Assembly (NCBI GenBank): GCA_017458845.1
Contig: JAFSZY010000042.1
Location: 1 to 44,556 of the forward strand
Source: Ruminococcus sp.
GTDB lineage: Bacteria > Bacillota > Clostridia > Oscillospirales > Acutalibacteraceae
Direction: 5' to 3'
Length of the DNA stretch: 44,556 nucleotides
The position numbers and the translations under genes are program-made. The notes beneath the pieces were generated by a model. The model did not search any database. It saw nothing but the letters and a program-made list of their open reading frames with translations, and had not been told where the DNA came from. This document shows positions 7,398 to 15,928 of this stretch, piece by piece (within the stretch, counting starts at the first letter, position 1; each line of letters opens with the position of its first letter).

Positions 7398-7426
7398 TTG
7401 TCTATATACATTATTAGTGCTATGAT
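7398..7426 (+). promoter_or_regulatory. Promoter of the yicC-remA-gmk-priA operon
   Basis: TTGTCT (7398-7403) and TATGAT (7421-7426) with a 17-base spacer, 37 bases before the yicC start and divergent from the yebC promoter. Confidence 0.7.
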
Positions 7427-7462
7427 AATATCAGATAATAACTATAGAAAGGAATGATATAC

Positions 7463-8341
7463 TTGATAAACTCAATGACAGGTTTTGGCAGATTTGAGGG
7501 AGAGGTAAACGGCAGAAACATCACCCTCGAAATCAAGAGCGTCAACCACCGCTACACCGAGTTCAATCTGCGCATTACCCGCGGCTACGGTTTTCTTGAG
7601 GAAAAACTCAAGTCCTACATAACATCCAAGATTGCCCGCGGTAAGATTGATATGTTTGTGTCTCTTACTGAACCCGAGGATACTCCCACCGAGGTTCAGG
7701 TCAACCACAATCTCGCTCAGGGGTATATTAATGCTTTTAAAGAATTAAGCGATAAGTATTCCGTCCGCAACAAGATAACCGTCAACGACCTCGCGCGTTA
7801 TCCCGACGTGCTCAGCGTCCACAAAACTCCCGAGGACGAGGACAGGGTATACGCCGACGTTATAGTCGCGGTGGACTCCGCTTTGGAGAGCTTTTTGAAT
7901 ATGCGCAAAGCCGAGGGCGAAAGGCTCAAAGCCGACGTGCTCTCCCGCGCCGAGACGATTATGTCCTTGGTATCCGAGATTGAGGAGCGTTCTCCACAGA
8001 CTCTCGAGGAGTACAAAGCCCGCTTAAAGGAAAAGATAGAGGAGCTTCTGGGCTCAACCGATTACGACGAACAGAGGATAATTACCGAGGTCGCCATCTA
8101 CGCCGATAAAATTGCCGTGGATGAGGAGACAGTCCGTCTCAGAAGCCACTTTGAACAGCTCAACACCTATCTGAATTCCGACGAACCCGTGGGCAGAAGT
8201 ATTGACTTCTTGATTCAGGAGATGAACCGAGAGGCTAACACAATCGGCTCCAAGGTCAAGGACGCTGAGATTGCCCAGAAGGTTGTCAAGATAAAGAACG
8301 AAATCGAAAAAATCCGCGAGCAGATTCAGAATATAGAATAG
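7463..8341 (+). CDS. yicC: YicC/YloC family endoribonuclease
   Basis: A 292-residue member of the YicC family, ribonucleases implicated in RNA turnover. The hallmark start INSMTGFGRFEGE, the IKSVNHRYTEFN motif and a C-terminal SKVKDAEIAQKVVKIKNEIEKIREQ-type helix (given here only as the type) are present. The start is TTG 7463: AAAGGA at 7448-7453 is 9 bases before it but abuts the ATG at 7454, so the ATG cannot be used. First gene of the operon; remA follows after a 95-base structured leader. yicC-remA-gmk-rpoZ is a conserved Firmicute order. Confidence 0.92.
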   Translation: MINSMTGFGRFEGEVNGRNITLEIKSVNHRYTEFNLRITRGYGFLEEKLKSYITSKIARGKIDMFVSLTEPEDTPTEVQVNHNLAQGYINAFKELSDKYSVRNKITVNDLARYPDVLSVHKTPEDEDRVYADVIVAVDSALESFLNMRKAEGERLKADVLSRAETIMSLVSEIEERSPQTLEEYKARLKEKIEELLGSTDYDEQRIITEVAIYADKIAVDEETVRLRSHFEQLNTYLNSDEPVGRSIDFLIQEMNREANTIGSKVKDAEIAQKVVKIKNEIEKIREQIQNIE

Positions 8342-8370
8342 TAGTCAGTTGTTTTCAAAAGCAAGTTAGG

Positions 8371-8418
8371 AAACAATGGTATGGGGGATATCTGTTTTAG
8401 ATAGGAACGCCATTGTTT
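8371..8418 (+). promoter_or_regulatory. Two-tier hairpin leader before remA
   Basis: Outer perfect 9-bp stem AAACAATGG (8371-8379) / CCATTGTTT (8410-8418). Inside it is a perfect 5-bp stem TATCT-GTTTT-AGATA (8389-8403). The two internal-loop strands are purine-rich (TATGGGGGA and GGAACG). The remA ribosome site GAGGAG begins 4 bases after the stem. It could be a cis-regulatory RNA or a processing hairpin; there is no T-run, so a terminator is unlikely. Confidence 0.5.
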
Positions 8419-8436
8419 GATGAGGAGAATAAAAAA

Positions 8437-8673
8437 ATGAAACTTATTAACATTGGTTACGGTAATATGGTTTCCTCTGGCAAGATAGTCGCCGTGGTTT
8501 CGCCCGAGGCGGCTCCCGTAAAGCGTATTGTTCAGGAAGCCAAGTCCAAGGGTCTGGCGGTTGACGCCACCTGCGGGCGCAAGTGCAAGGCTGTTATAGT
8601 CACCGAGAGCGACCACGTGATTCTTTCGGCATTGTCGCCCGAAGTTATAGGCAACCGCAGCGAGGAGGACTGA
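8437..8673 (+). CDS. remA: RemA-like DNA-binding regulator (DUF370)
   Basis: A 78-residue protein of the RemA/DUF370 family; in Bacillus subtilis RemA binds DNA and activates biofilm matrix genes. It shows [26 protein letters not shown] and the [13 protein letters not shown] stretch typical of the family. ATG 8437 is preceded by GAGGAG; an in-frame ATG at 8413 lies inside the leader hairpin and is rejected. It sits between yicC and gmk as in many Firmicutes. The gmk start lies 2 bases after its stop, so the two are translationally coupled. Its targets here are unknown. Confidence 0.9.
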   Translation: MKLINIGYGNMVSSGKIVAVVSPEAAPVKRIVQEAKSKGLAVDATCGRKCKAVIVTESDHVILSALSPEVIGNRSEED

Positions 8674-8674
8674 T

Positions 8675-9229
8675 ATGAGCAGAGGAAAACTGGTAGTATA
8701 TACAGGCTACTCGGGCGTCGGCAAAGGCACTATTATGAAACGCCTCAGAGAGCTCGACGACAGCGTCAAGCTGTCCGTGTCCTGCACAACCCGTCAGCCC
8801 CGAGAGGGCGAGACAAACGGCGTAGAGTATTATTTTGTGAGTAAAGATGTGTTTGAGGACCTAATTAAACAGGACGGTTTTCTGGAGTACGCGAGCTATT
8901 GCGACAACTATTACGGCACTCCTGAAAAAGCCGTAGACGAAATGCTCGCAAACGGCTACAACGTCTTTCTGGAAATTGAGGTTCAGGGCGGTATGCAGGT
9001 TATGAAAAAGCGTCCCGACTGTGTCAGTATTTTTATCGCTCCGCCGTCCTTTGAGGAGCTCGAACGCAGGCTCAGGGAACGCGGCACCGAGGACGAGGAA
9101 ACAATCCAAAAGCGTCTTTCAGCCGCAGAAGAAGAAAGAAAGTACCAACAATATTACACACATACGGTGCTCAACGATGAAGTTGACCGCGCCGCTAATG
9201 AAATATTATCAATAATTCACAACAAATAA
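8675..9229 (+). CDS. gmk: Guanylate kinase
   Basis: A 184-residue enzyme that phosphorylates GMP to GDP with ATP, in the cytoplasm. The P-loop at about 11-19 reads GYSGVGKGT, where most guanylate kinases have GPSG; the Lys and Thr are intact. The GMP-binding segment has SCTTRQPREGE and GVEYYFV, and the lid RLRERGTEDEETIQKRL is present. The ribosome site GAGGAGG lies inside the remA 3' end. rpoZ follows after 15 bases. Length normal. Confidence 0.95.
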   Translation: MSRGKLVVYTGYSGVGKGTIMKRLRELDDSVKLSVSCTTRQPREGETNGVEYYFVSKDVFEDLIKQDGFLEYASYCDNYYGTPEKAVDEMLANGYNVFLEIEVQGGMQVMKKRPDCVSIFIAPPSFEELERRLRERGTEDEETIQKRLSAAEEERKYQQYYTHTVLNDEVDRAANEILSIIHNK

Positions 9230-9244
9230 AAGGAGTTAATCAAA

Positions 9245-9448
9245 ATGAAAAAAGTAAACGTAGACGATTTATTCGACAGAAAAGCAAGTCCTTACGCACT
9301 TGTAATCGGTGTAGCAAAGCGCGCGCGTCAGATTACGAAGGATTACGAGGACCAGGGCGAGGTTCGCGACGACAAAGCCGTACTCGAGGCTATCGGGGAA
9401 ATCAAGGATCACAAAGTAAGCATTTACGAGCCCGATTATAATGACTGA
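9245..9448 (+). CDS. rpoZ: RNA polymerase omega subunit
   Basis: A 67-residue omega subunit, which stabilises the beta-prime subunit of RNA polymerase. The sequence has the family pattern: SPYALVIGVAKRARQI near the start, then an EAIGEI segment. AAGGAG precedes the ATG. It overlaps priA by 8 bases, and the gmk-rpoZ-priA order is standard, which supports the call despite the short length. Confidence 0.9.
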   Translation: MKKVNVDDLFDRKASPYALVIGVAKRARQITKDYEDQGEVRDDKAVLEAIGEIKDHKVSIYEPDYND

Positions 9449-11870
9449 TTTTATCGCGGGAATCGCGGTAGAGAACACTACCCGCTCGTTTGATAAAATC
9501 TTTGATTATCGTGTGGACAGCGCTCTTGCCGATGAAGTTTGCGTCGGCAAGCGTGTTCTTGTACCTTTCGGCAGCGGCAACCGCAAGCGTCAGGGAGTAG
9601 TTTTTTATACAAAGAGGGAAGAGGCGGAAAAACTGAAATCAGTCGTTTCCGCGCTTGATAAAACTCCCGTGCTTACCGCGGAAATGCTCAGGCTCGCCTC
9701 GTTTATGAGGGAGCGTTACTTTTGCACATATTACGACGCGATAAAGACAATGCTCCCCGCGGGAATAAGCTACAATATTTCTACAACCTACACCGCCGTA
9801 AAGGGACTTGACACGGAAGAACTTGAACTCGATTTGCAGAGCGTCTATAACTATCTGCTCACTCAGAAAAAGCCTGTAAAACGTGAGTTTTTAACTCAGA
9901 CTTTCGGGCTTAGCGGTTCGGTATTCGATAGCCTTTGTGAGCGCGGATACCTCAGAAAGAGTGACGAGGCCTTCCGCAAGGTCGGCGACGCTGTAATGAA
10001 AATGGTCGCGCTCAACGAGGACGCCGATTTCTCCGACGTCAAGCTCAGCCCCAAGCAAAGCTCCGTGCTGGAGATTTTACAGCTCGCGGGCGCCGCTTCG
10101 GTCAAGGAAATCTGCTACTACACGGGCGTGACAACTTCTGTAATTGACAATCTGGTCAAGAAAGACCTCGCTTATTATTACGAGGACGAGGTTTTCCGCA
10201 CAGAGAAGAATAATTCTATTAAAGAAAATACAGAGATTCAATTATCCGATGAGCAGACTATTGCCTACGAAAACCTTTTGAAAGAATATAACGCGGACAA
10301 GCCCTCCGTCAGCCTGCTTTACGGCATTACGGGTTCGGGCAAAACCTCGGTGTTTCTCAAGCTTATCGAGAGTGTAATCGAGGACGATAAGGGCATTATA
10401 GTAATGGTGCCTGAAATAGCTCTGACGCCGCAGTTTCTCAGCATCTTCAAGTCGAAATTCGGAGACGACGTGGCTGTTTTCCACAGCGGTCTGTCGCTTG
10501 GAGAAAGGCTCGACGAATACAAGCGCGTTCTTAAAGGAAAGGCAAGAATCGCCATCGGCACGCGAAGCGCGGTTTTCGCTCCGTTTAAAAGAATCGGGCT
10601 GATAATTATGGACGAGGAGCAGGAGCATACCTATAAATCCGAAAGCTCGCCCCGTTATCACGCAAGGGAAGTCGCCAAATTCAGAGTGAACGAGCATAAC
10701 GCTCTGTTGCTGCTTTCTTCAGCGACCCCCGATATCGAGAGCTTTTATCACGCCAAGACAGGACGATATTCGCTTAATAAGCTGACCAAACGCTTTGGCA
10801 ACGCGATTTTGCCAAAGGTTGTTGTGGCTGATATGAATGAGGAGCTGTTAAACGGCAACAACACGGGCTTTTCCCACGAGCTTCTCTCCGCATTGGAGTA
10901 CAATCTCGAAACGGGCAAGCAGTCCATTCTCCTGCTCAACCGCAGAGGACACAATACCTTTGTGATGTGTTCAAAATGCCGTGAGACAGTCACCTGTCCC
11001 AACTGCTCGATTTCGCTCAGATACCACAGCGCCAACAACAAGCTGATGTGTCATTACTGCGGTTATTCAATGCCGTATCTCAGCGAGTGTCCGACTTGTC
11101 ACAACAAGTCGCTGCGCTTCGGCGGAACAGGCACTCAGAGGATTGAGAGCCAGCTTGCCGAATATCTTCCCGATGCGCGGGTGTTGCGGCTTGACGCCGA
11201 CTCAACAATGCGTAAGTCCTCGCACGAAAGACTTCTCACAGCGTTTGCCGACGGCGACTATGACATTCTCATAGGCACTCAAATGGTGGCAAAGGGGCTG
11301 AATTTCCCCAATGTCACACTTGTCGGCGTGCTCAACCCCGACTCTATGCTTTATGCGGACGATTACCGCAGCTACGAGAGGACTTTTTCGCTTTTAACTC
11401 AGGTTGTAGGCAGGAGCGGACGCGGTGACGATAAAGGCGTGGCGGTCATTCAGACCAACACGCCCGAGAACAACGTAATCACAATGGCGGCGGCACAGGA
11501 CTATGAGCGTTTTTACAACAGCGAAATTGTGCTGCGCAAGGCTATGCTCTATCCGCCCTTTGCCGATATTTGTATGGTGGGTTTCGTCTCCGAGAGCCAC
11601 ACAGCGGCGATTAAAGCCTCAGCTCGTTTTACCGACAGCTTTATCAAGACGGCGAGGGAGAGCTACCCCGATTTGCCTCTGAGGCTTTTGGGACCTTCCG
11701 CGTCGTCAATAGCCAAGGTGAGCAACAAATACCGCTATAAGCTGATTATAAAGTGCCGAAACGACAAGTGCTTCCGCGCGTTATTGAATAAGATATTAAC
11801 GGAATTTAATTCCGAAAAAGAAAATAAAAACGTAACAGCGTATGTAGATATGAACGCGTTATCCTTTTAA
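9441..11870 (+). CDS. priA: Primosomal protein N' (replication restart helicase)
   Basis: An 809-residue 3'-5' helicase that reloads the replisome at stalled forks. The N-terminal DNA-binding part (about 1-105) has DYRVD and GKRVLVPFG. Helicase motifs follow: Walker A GITGSGKT at about 294-301, MVPEIALTPQ, MDEEQ at about 390-394, LLSSATPD and a late QVVGRSGR. Eight cysteines between about 509 and 555, in four CxxC pairs, form the two zinc sites (CSKC, CPNC, CHYC, CPTC). The length is slightly above average for the family. The start overlaps rpoZ. A GNAT gene begins 4 bases after the stop. Confidence 0.96.
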   Translation: MTDFIAGIAVENTTRSFDKIFDYRVDSALADEVCVGKRVLVPFGSGNRKRQGVVFYTKREEAEKLKSVVSALDKTPVLTAEMLRLASFMRERYFCTYYDAIKTMLPAGISYNISTTYTAVKGLDTEELELDLQSVYNYLLTQKKPVKREFLTQTFGLSGSVFDSLCERGYLRKSDEAFRKVGDAVMKMVALNEDADFSDVKLSPKQSSVLEILQLAGAASVKEICYYTGVTTSVIDNLVKKDLAYYYEDEVFRTEKNNSIKENTEIQLSDEQTIAYENLLKEYNADKPSVSLLYGITGSGKTSVFLKLIESVIEDDKGIIVMVPEIALTPQFLSIFKSKFGDDVAVFHSGLSLGERLDEYKRVLKGKARIAIGTRSAVFAPFKRIGLIIMDEEQEHTYKSESSPRYHAREVAKFRVNEHNALLLLSSATPDIESFYHAKTGRYSLNKLTKRFGNAILPKVVVADMNEELLNGNNTGFSHELLSALEYNLETGKQSILLLNRRGHNTFVMCSKCRETVTCPNCSISLRYHSANNKLMCHYCGYSMPYLSECPTCHNKSLRFGGTGTQRIESQLAEYLPDARVLRLDADSTMRKSSHERLLTAFADGDYDILIGTQMVAKGLNFPNVTLVGVLNPDSMLYADDYRSYERTFSLLTQVVGRSGRGDDKGVAVIQTNTPENNVITMAAAQDYERFYNSEIVLRKAMLYPPFADICMVGFVSESHTAAIKASARFTDSFIKTARESYPDLPLRLLGPSASSIAKVSNKYRYKLIIKCRNDKCFRALLNKILTEFNSEKENKNVTAYVDMNALSF

Positions 11871-11874
11871 GACT

Positions 11875-12432
11875 ATGAATAAGCTTGGTACAAAAACTCT
11901 CGAAACCGAGAGATTGATTCTAAGAAAATTTAACATTGATGATGCTGAGCCTATGTTTAAAAACTGGGCTTCTAATCCCAATGTTACAAAGTTTTTGACA
12001 TGGCAACCCTACGATAATGTTGAAGGTGTGCGCGGGTATATCGAGTTTGTAATTAATCGGTATGACGGTATGCATTTTGACTGGATGATTGAGCTAAAAG
12101 AGCTCGGCGAGCCGATAGGGACAATCGGAGTGGTTAAATATGACGAGAGTATAAATTCCGCTAATATTGGTTATTGTCTCAGCGAAGAATATTGGCGTCA
12201 GGGTATTATGACCGAGGCTTTTAATAAGGTAATTCAATTCCTTTTTGAAGAAGTCGGTGTAAACAGAATTGAGTCCACTCACGATGTCAACAACCCGAAT
12301 TCGGGCAAGGTGATGAAAAAGTGCGGACTTCTGTATGAGGGCACTCACCGTCAGGCGGGACTTAACAATCAGGGTATTGTTGATACGGCATTCTACGCTA
12401 TGCTGCAAGAAGATTATTTAAAGAGGAGATAA
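11875..12432 (+). CDS. GNAT acetyltransferase, RimJ/RimL type
   Basis: A 185-residue N-acetyltransferase that would move an acetyl group from acetyl-CoA to an unidentified amine. It starts TLETERLILRKFNIDDAE, the usual opening of the RimJ/L branch. It has the acetyl-CoA loop YWRQGIMTEA (about 103-112) and NPNSGKVMKKCGL towards the end. It is inserted between priA and def; these two are often adjacent in relatives, so this is a recruited gene. The base composition is slightly AT-richer than its neighbours. Substrate unknown. Confidence 0.85.
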   Translation: MNKLGTKTLETERLILRKFNIDDAEPMFKNWASNPNVTKFLTWQPYDNVEGVRGYIEFVINRYDGMHFDWMIELKELGEPIGTIGVVKYDESINSANIGYCLSEEYWRQGIMTEAFNKVIQFLFEEVGVNRIESTHDVNNPNSGKVMKKCGLLYEGTHRQAGLNNQGIVDTAFYAMLQEDYLKRR

Positions 12433-12435
12433 AAA

Positions 12436-12969
12436 ATGGCTTTAAGAGAAATTGTTGTTGAGGGCGACAACGTGCTGAATAAAAAATGCCGAACAGTCGA
12501 AAAATTCGATGACCGACTGGCTACACTTATAGATGATATGACTGAAACCCTGCTCGATTCGGGCGGCGTTGGCTTAGCCGCGCCTCAGGTCGGCGTGCTA
12601 AGGCGGGTTGTTGTCATTCACGTTGACCCCGACAAGCCTCCTTTTGAGCTTGTCAATCCCGAGATTATCGCAACCAAGGGCGAGCAGAAGGGGCTAGAGG
12701 GCTGCCTGAGCTTACCGGGCAAGTGGGGCATAGCTACACGTCCCTACCACGTTGAAGTCAAAGCTCAGGACAGAAACGGCAAGGAGTTTACAGTCAGTGG
12801 CGACGCTCTTATGGCGAGGGCTTTTTGTCACGAGCTAGACCACCTCAACGGCGTACTCTATAACGAGGTTGTAGACCGTATGCTAACGCCTGTTGAGCTC
12901 GAAAAACTCAGTGAGGGAGAGCTCGATATCTCCGCTGAATGCTATATAAAGACCGGTGAGGAAGAATGA
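12436..12969 (+). CDS. def: Peptide deformylase
   Basis: A 177-residue metallohydrolase that removes the formyl group from new proteins. All three signature motifs are present: GVGLAAPQ (about 43-50), EGCLS (about 88-92, metal Cys) and HELDH (about 132-136, metal histidines and catalytic Glu). AGAGGAG precedes the ATG. It overlaps fmt by 4 bases (ATGA), pairing the removal and addition of the formyl group. Confidence 0.96.
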   Translation: MALREIVVEGDNVLNKKCRTVEKFDDRLATLIDDMTETLLDSGGVGLAAPQVGVLRRVVVIHVDPDKPPFELVNPEIIATKGEQKGLEGCLSLPGKWGIATRPYHVEVKAQDRNGKEFTVSGDALMARAFCHELDHLNGVLYNEVVDRMLTPVELEKLSEGELDISAECYIKTGEEE

Positions 12970-13877
12970 ATATAGTATTTATGGGCACCCCCGACTTTGC
13001 CGTTCCCACGCTCGAGAGCTTGTGCAAGAGTGAGCATAATGTTCTCGCTGTTTTCACTCAGCCCGACAAGCCTGTGGGACGTAAGCAGATTATGACCCCG
13101 CCCGACGTAAAGGTGTGCGCTGAAAAATATGACTTGAAGGTTTTTCAACCAACTACACTAAAAGATGATAATTCTTACAAAGAATTAAAAGAACTCAACC
13201 CCGACGTTATTGTCGTTGTGGCTTACGGAAAAATACTTCCGAAAAATATACTTGATTTACCAAAGTATGGCTGTATCAACGTGCACGGCTCACTCCTGCC
13301 GAAATACCGCGGAGCCGCGCCGATTCAGCAGGCGGTACTCAACGGTGACAAGGTGACGGGCGTCACGACAATGTATATGGGCGAGGGGCTCGACACAGGC
13401 GATATCCTTTTGACAAAAGAGACCGAAATCGGTGAGAACGAAACATCCGCCGAGCTCTTTGACAGGCTCGCGGTTATGGGCGCTGATTTGCTTATCGAAA
13501 CTCTCTCAAAGCTCGATAGTATAACTCCCCAAAAGCAGGACGAGAGCAAGGCGACCTATACCTCCAAAATCACAAAGGAGCTATGCCCGATTGATTGGAG
13601 TTTAAAAAACACCGAGATTCACAACAAGGTTAGAGGACTCCAGACATGGCCTGTCGCCGTATCAAAGCTGAACGGCAAGGATGTCAAAATCCATTCGACT
13701 ATATTGTGCGATCAAAGAGGAGAAGCGGGCAGGATTATCTCAACCGACCCGCTTACAGTAGCTTGCGGCGAGGGCTCTCTCATAATAAAAGAGCTTCAGC
13801 TCAGCGGAAAAAAGCGTATGGATTCAAAGTCGTTCCTGCTAGGTCATCCGCTCAAAATCGGAGAAAAATTTAATTAG
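12966..13877 (+). CDS. fmt: Methionyl-tRNA formyltransferase
   Basis: A 303-residue enzyme that formylates initiator Met-tRNA using 10-formyl-THF. The N-terminal catalytic domain opens MNIVFMGTPDFAVP. It has INVHGSLLPKYRGAAP (about 104-119, with the catalytic Asn-x-His and the SLLP folate motif) and GEGLDTGDIL. The C-terminal OB-like domain (about 205-303) includes RGLQTWPVA. Coupled to def by a 4-base overlap. Length normal. Confidence 0.96.
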   Translation: MNIVFMGTPDFAVPTLESLCKSEHNVLAVFTQPDKPVGRKQIMTPPDVKVCAEKYDLKVFQPTTLKDDNSYKELKELNPDVIVVVAYGKILPKNILDLPKYGCINVHGSLLPKYRGAAPIQQAVLNGDKVTGVTTMYMGEGLDTGDILLTKETEIGENETSAELFDRLAVMGADLLIETLSKLDSITPQKQDESKATYTSKITKELCPIDWSLKNTEIHNKVRGLQTWPVAVSKLNGKDVKIHSTILCDQRGEAGRIISTDPLTVACGEGSLIIKELQLSGKKRMDSKSFLLGHPLKIGEKFN

Positions 13878-13885
13878 AGGTTAGT

Positions 13886-14593
13886 ATGAATTTTAGTCAT
13901 TTATATTATTACAACTGGAGCTATTTTCTCTTTATGCTGCCGTGCTTTATTCTCACACTGGTGGTTCAGATAAAGATGAAAAGCACTTTTAGCAAGTACG
14001 GCTCAATGGCAAACTCCCGAGGGCTTACAGGATATGAAGCGGCTCAGAAGGTGCTGTCGAATAACGGAGTTTCAGGAGTAAGGATAGAACAGATTAAGGG
14101 CAGTTATACCGACCATTTTGATCCCCGAACCAACGTTATACGCCTGTCGGAGAGCGTCTACAACGCCAATTCAATCGCCGCTGTGGGTGTAGCCTGTCAC
14201 GAGGCGGGGCACGCTGTTCAGTACGCTCAGGGGTATCTTCCCAACAAAATCAGGAGCGCTATCCTGCCCGCGGCAAATATCGGCACAAAGGCGAGCTGGA
14301 TTTTTATTATCCTCGGTCTCATCACCTCTGCGCTTCAGCCCTTGCTTTATGTAGGAATAATCCTCTTTTCCGCGTGCGTATTGTTTACCGTAGCGACATT
14401 GCCCGTTGAGTTCAACGCCTCATCACGCGCGTTAAAGTGCATCAAAGAAACAGGTATGCTAGGCGAAACCGAATATGTGGGAGCCAAGCGCACCTTGCAG
14501 GCAGCGGCTATGACTTACGTTGCCGCCGCGGCAACCTCAATAATGCAGCTCTTGCGTCTGGTTTTTATTGCCGCGGGAAGAAACAGAAGATAG
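13886..14593 (+). CDS. Membrane zinc metalloprotease, YugP-like
   Basis: A 235-residue integral membrane protein of the Zn_peptidase_2 (YugP) family. It has a membrane helix near the N-terminus (about 12-28). The zinc motif HEAGH follows at 105-109 (His105, Glu106, His109). Further hydrophobic stretches lie at about 132-178 and 210-230. GAGG precedes the ATG by 4 bases. It lies between fmt and rsmB, a frequent place for this gene in Clostridia. The substrate is not known for the family. Confidence 0.88.
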   Translation: MNFSHLYYYNWSYFLFMLPCFILTLVVQIKMKSTFSKYGSMANSRGLTGYEAAQKVLSNNGVSGVRIEQIKGSYTDHFDPRTNVIRLSESVYNANSIAAVGVACHEAGHAVQYAQGYLPNKIRSAILPAANIGTKASWIFIILGLITSALQPLLYVGIILFSACVLFTVATLPVEFNASSRALKCIKETGMLGETEYVGAKRTLQAAAMTYVAAAATSIMQLLRLVFIAAGRNRR

Positions 14594-14599
14594 TTTAAT

Positions 14600-15928
14600 A
14601 TGAATATCAGAAATATAGCGTTAATAATTCTTTTGAATATCGAGAGAGACGGAGCTTATTCCGCGCTTGCCTTGAATAATTCCATAAAAGAAAATAAATT
14701 AAATAAAACCGACTCATCCTTTCTTTCGGCTCTCGTATACGGAGTTCTGGAAAGGCAGATAACACTGGATTATATCATCAAGCAGTACTCAAAAATTCCT
14801 TTAAGGAAAATTGAGCTAAAAACAAAAGTGATTCTCAGGCTCGGCATTTTACAGCTTGTGTTTATGGACAAAGTCCCCGACAGCGCGGCTGTAAACGAAA
14901 GCGTAATACTTGCGAAAAAGCACAAGCTGATGAAATCCGCGGGTTTTATCAACGGTGTTTTGCGTTCGGTGACAAGAGCTGAAACAAAGTACACCTTGCC
15001 CGACAAGAGCAAGGACACGGAGTATTATTACAGCGTAAAATACTCCTGCCCGCGTGACTTGGTCTCTTTGTGGCTCAAAGCCTACGGCGAAGACGTTACA
15101 GTCGGTATCCTCGAGAATCTATCGGGCAGACCGCAGCTCACAGCACGTGTTAATACTCTGAAAACTACCTGCGAAAAGCTGATTGCCGAGCTTGAATCCG
15201 AAGGCGTAAAAGCCGAGAAAAGTGAACTCTGCGAAAACGCCCTGGTGCTTAAAAACACAGGCTCAATCGAGGGACTCAAAGCCTACAAAAACGGCGAGTT
15301 TTATATCCAGGATATAGCGTCACAGCTTTGCGTAAAAGCGCTCAACCCTCAGCCCAACGATGTCCTCATAGACGTTTGCGCGGCGCCCGGGGGAAAGTCC
15401 TTTACGGCTGCTCAGTATATGAAAAACCGTGGAAAAATCTTTTCCTTTGACATTTATGAGCATAAGCTTAAACTCATCAGCTCTACTGCAAAGCGTTTGG
15501 GCATAGATATCATCCGAACCGATATCCGAAACGCTGAGAAGGACACGCGCGAGCTCCCTCTAGCCGACAAGGTCCTCTGCGATGTTCCGTGTTCGGGCTT
15601 GGGTGTTCTCAGCCGTAAGCCCGAAATCCGCTATAAAAAAGATTTGCTCAGCGATGAGCTGCACGAGCTCCAGTATAGGATTCTTTTAAATTCCGCTGAG
15701 AATACCGCGTACGGCGGTACGCTGGTTTACTCAACCTGTACGCTCAATCCCGCCGAAAATATCGAGAATGTAAACCGGTTTTTAAATGAGAATCCCGATT
15801 TCAAACCCGAAAAACTTAACCTGAATATAAAGAGCGTTATCGATGAACCCGACAACGTTCTCACGCTCTTCCCGAACGGCAAAAACGACGGATTTTTCAT
15901 AGCCAAATTCAAAAGAGAAAAACTATGA
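14600..15928 (+). CDS. rsmB: 16S rRNA m5C967 methyltransferase
   Basis: A 442-residue SAM-dependent enzyme that methylates a cytosine of 16S rRNA. The N-terminal NusB-like RNA-binding domain (about 1-140) has KTDSSFLSALVYGVLER. The Rossmann domain has CAAPGGKS (about 260-267), the motif IV cysteine in CDVPCSGLG (about 327-335) and the catalytic cysteine in YSTCTLNPAEN (about 377-387). A 4-base overlap with rlmN shows co-translation of the two rRNA methyltransferases. Confidence 0.95.
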   Translation: MNIRNIALIILLNIERDGAYSALALNNSIKENKLNKTDSSFLSALVYGVLERQITLDYIIKQYSKIPLRKIELKTKVILRLGILQLVFMDKVPDSAAVNESVILAKKHKLMKSAGFINGVLRSVTRAETKYTLPDKSKDTEYYYSVKYSCPRDLVSLWLKAYGEDVTVGILENLSGRPQLTARVNTLKTTCEKLIAELESEGVKAEKSELCENALVLKNTGSIEGLKAYKNGEFYIQDIASQLCVKALNPQPNDVLIDVCAAPGGKSFTAAQYMKNRGKIFSFDIYEHKLKLISSTAKRLGIDIIRTDIRNAEKDTRELPLADKVLCDVPCSGLGVLSRKPEIRYKKDLLSDELHELQYRILLNSAENTAYGGTLVYSTCTLNPAENIENVNRFLNENPDFKPEKLNLNIKSVIDEPDNVLTLFPNGKNDGFFIAKFKREKL

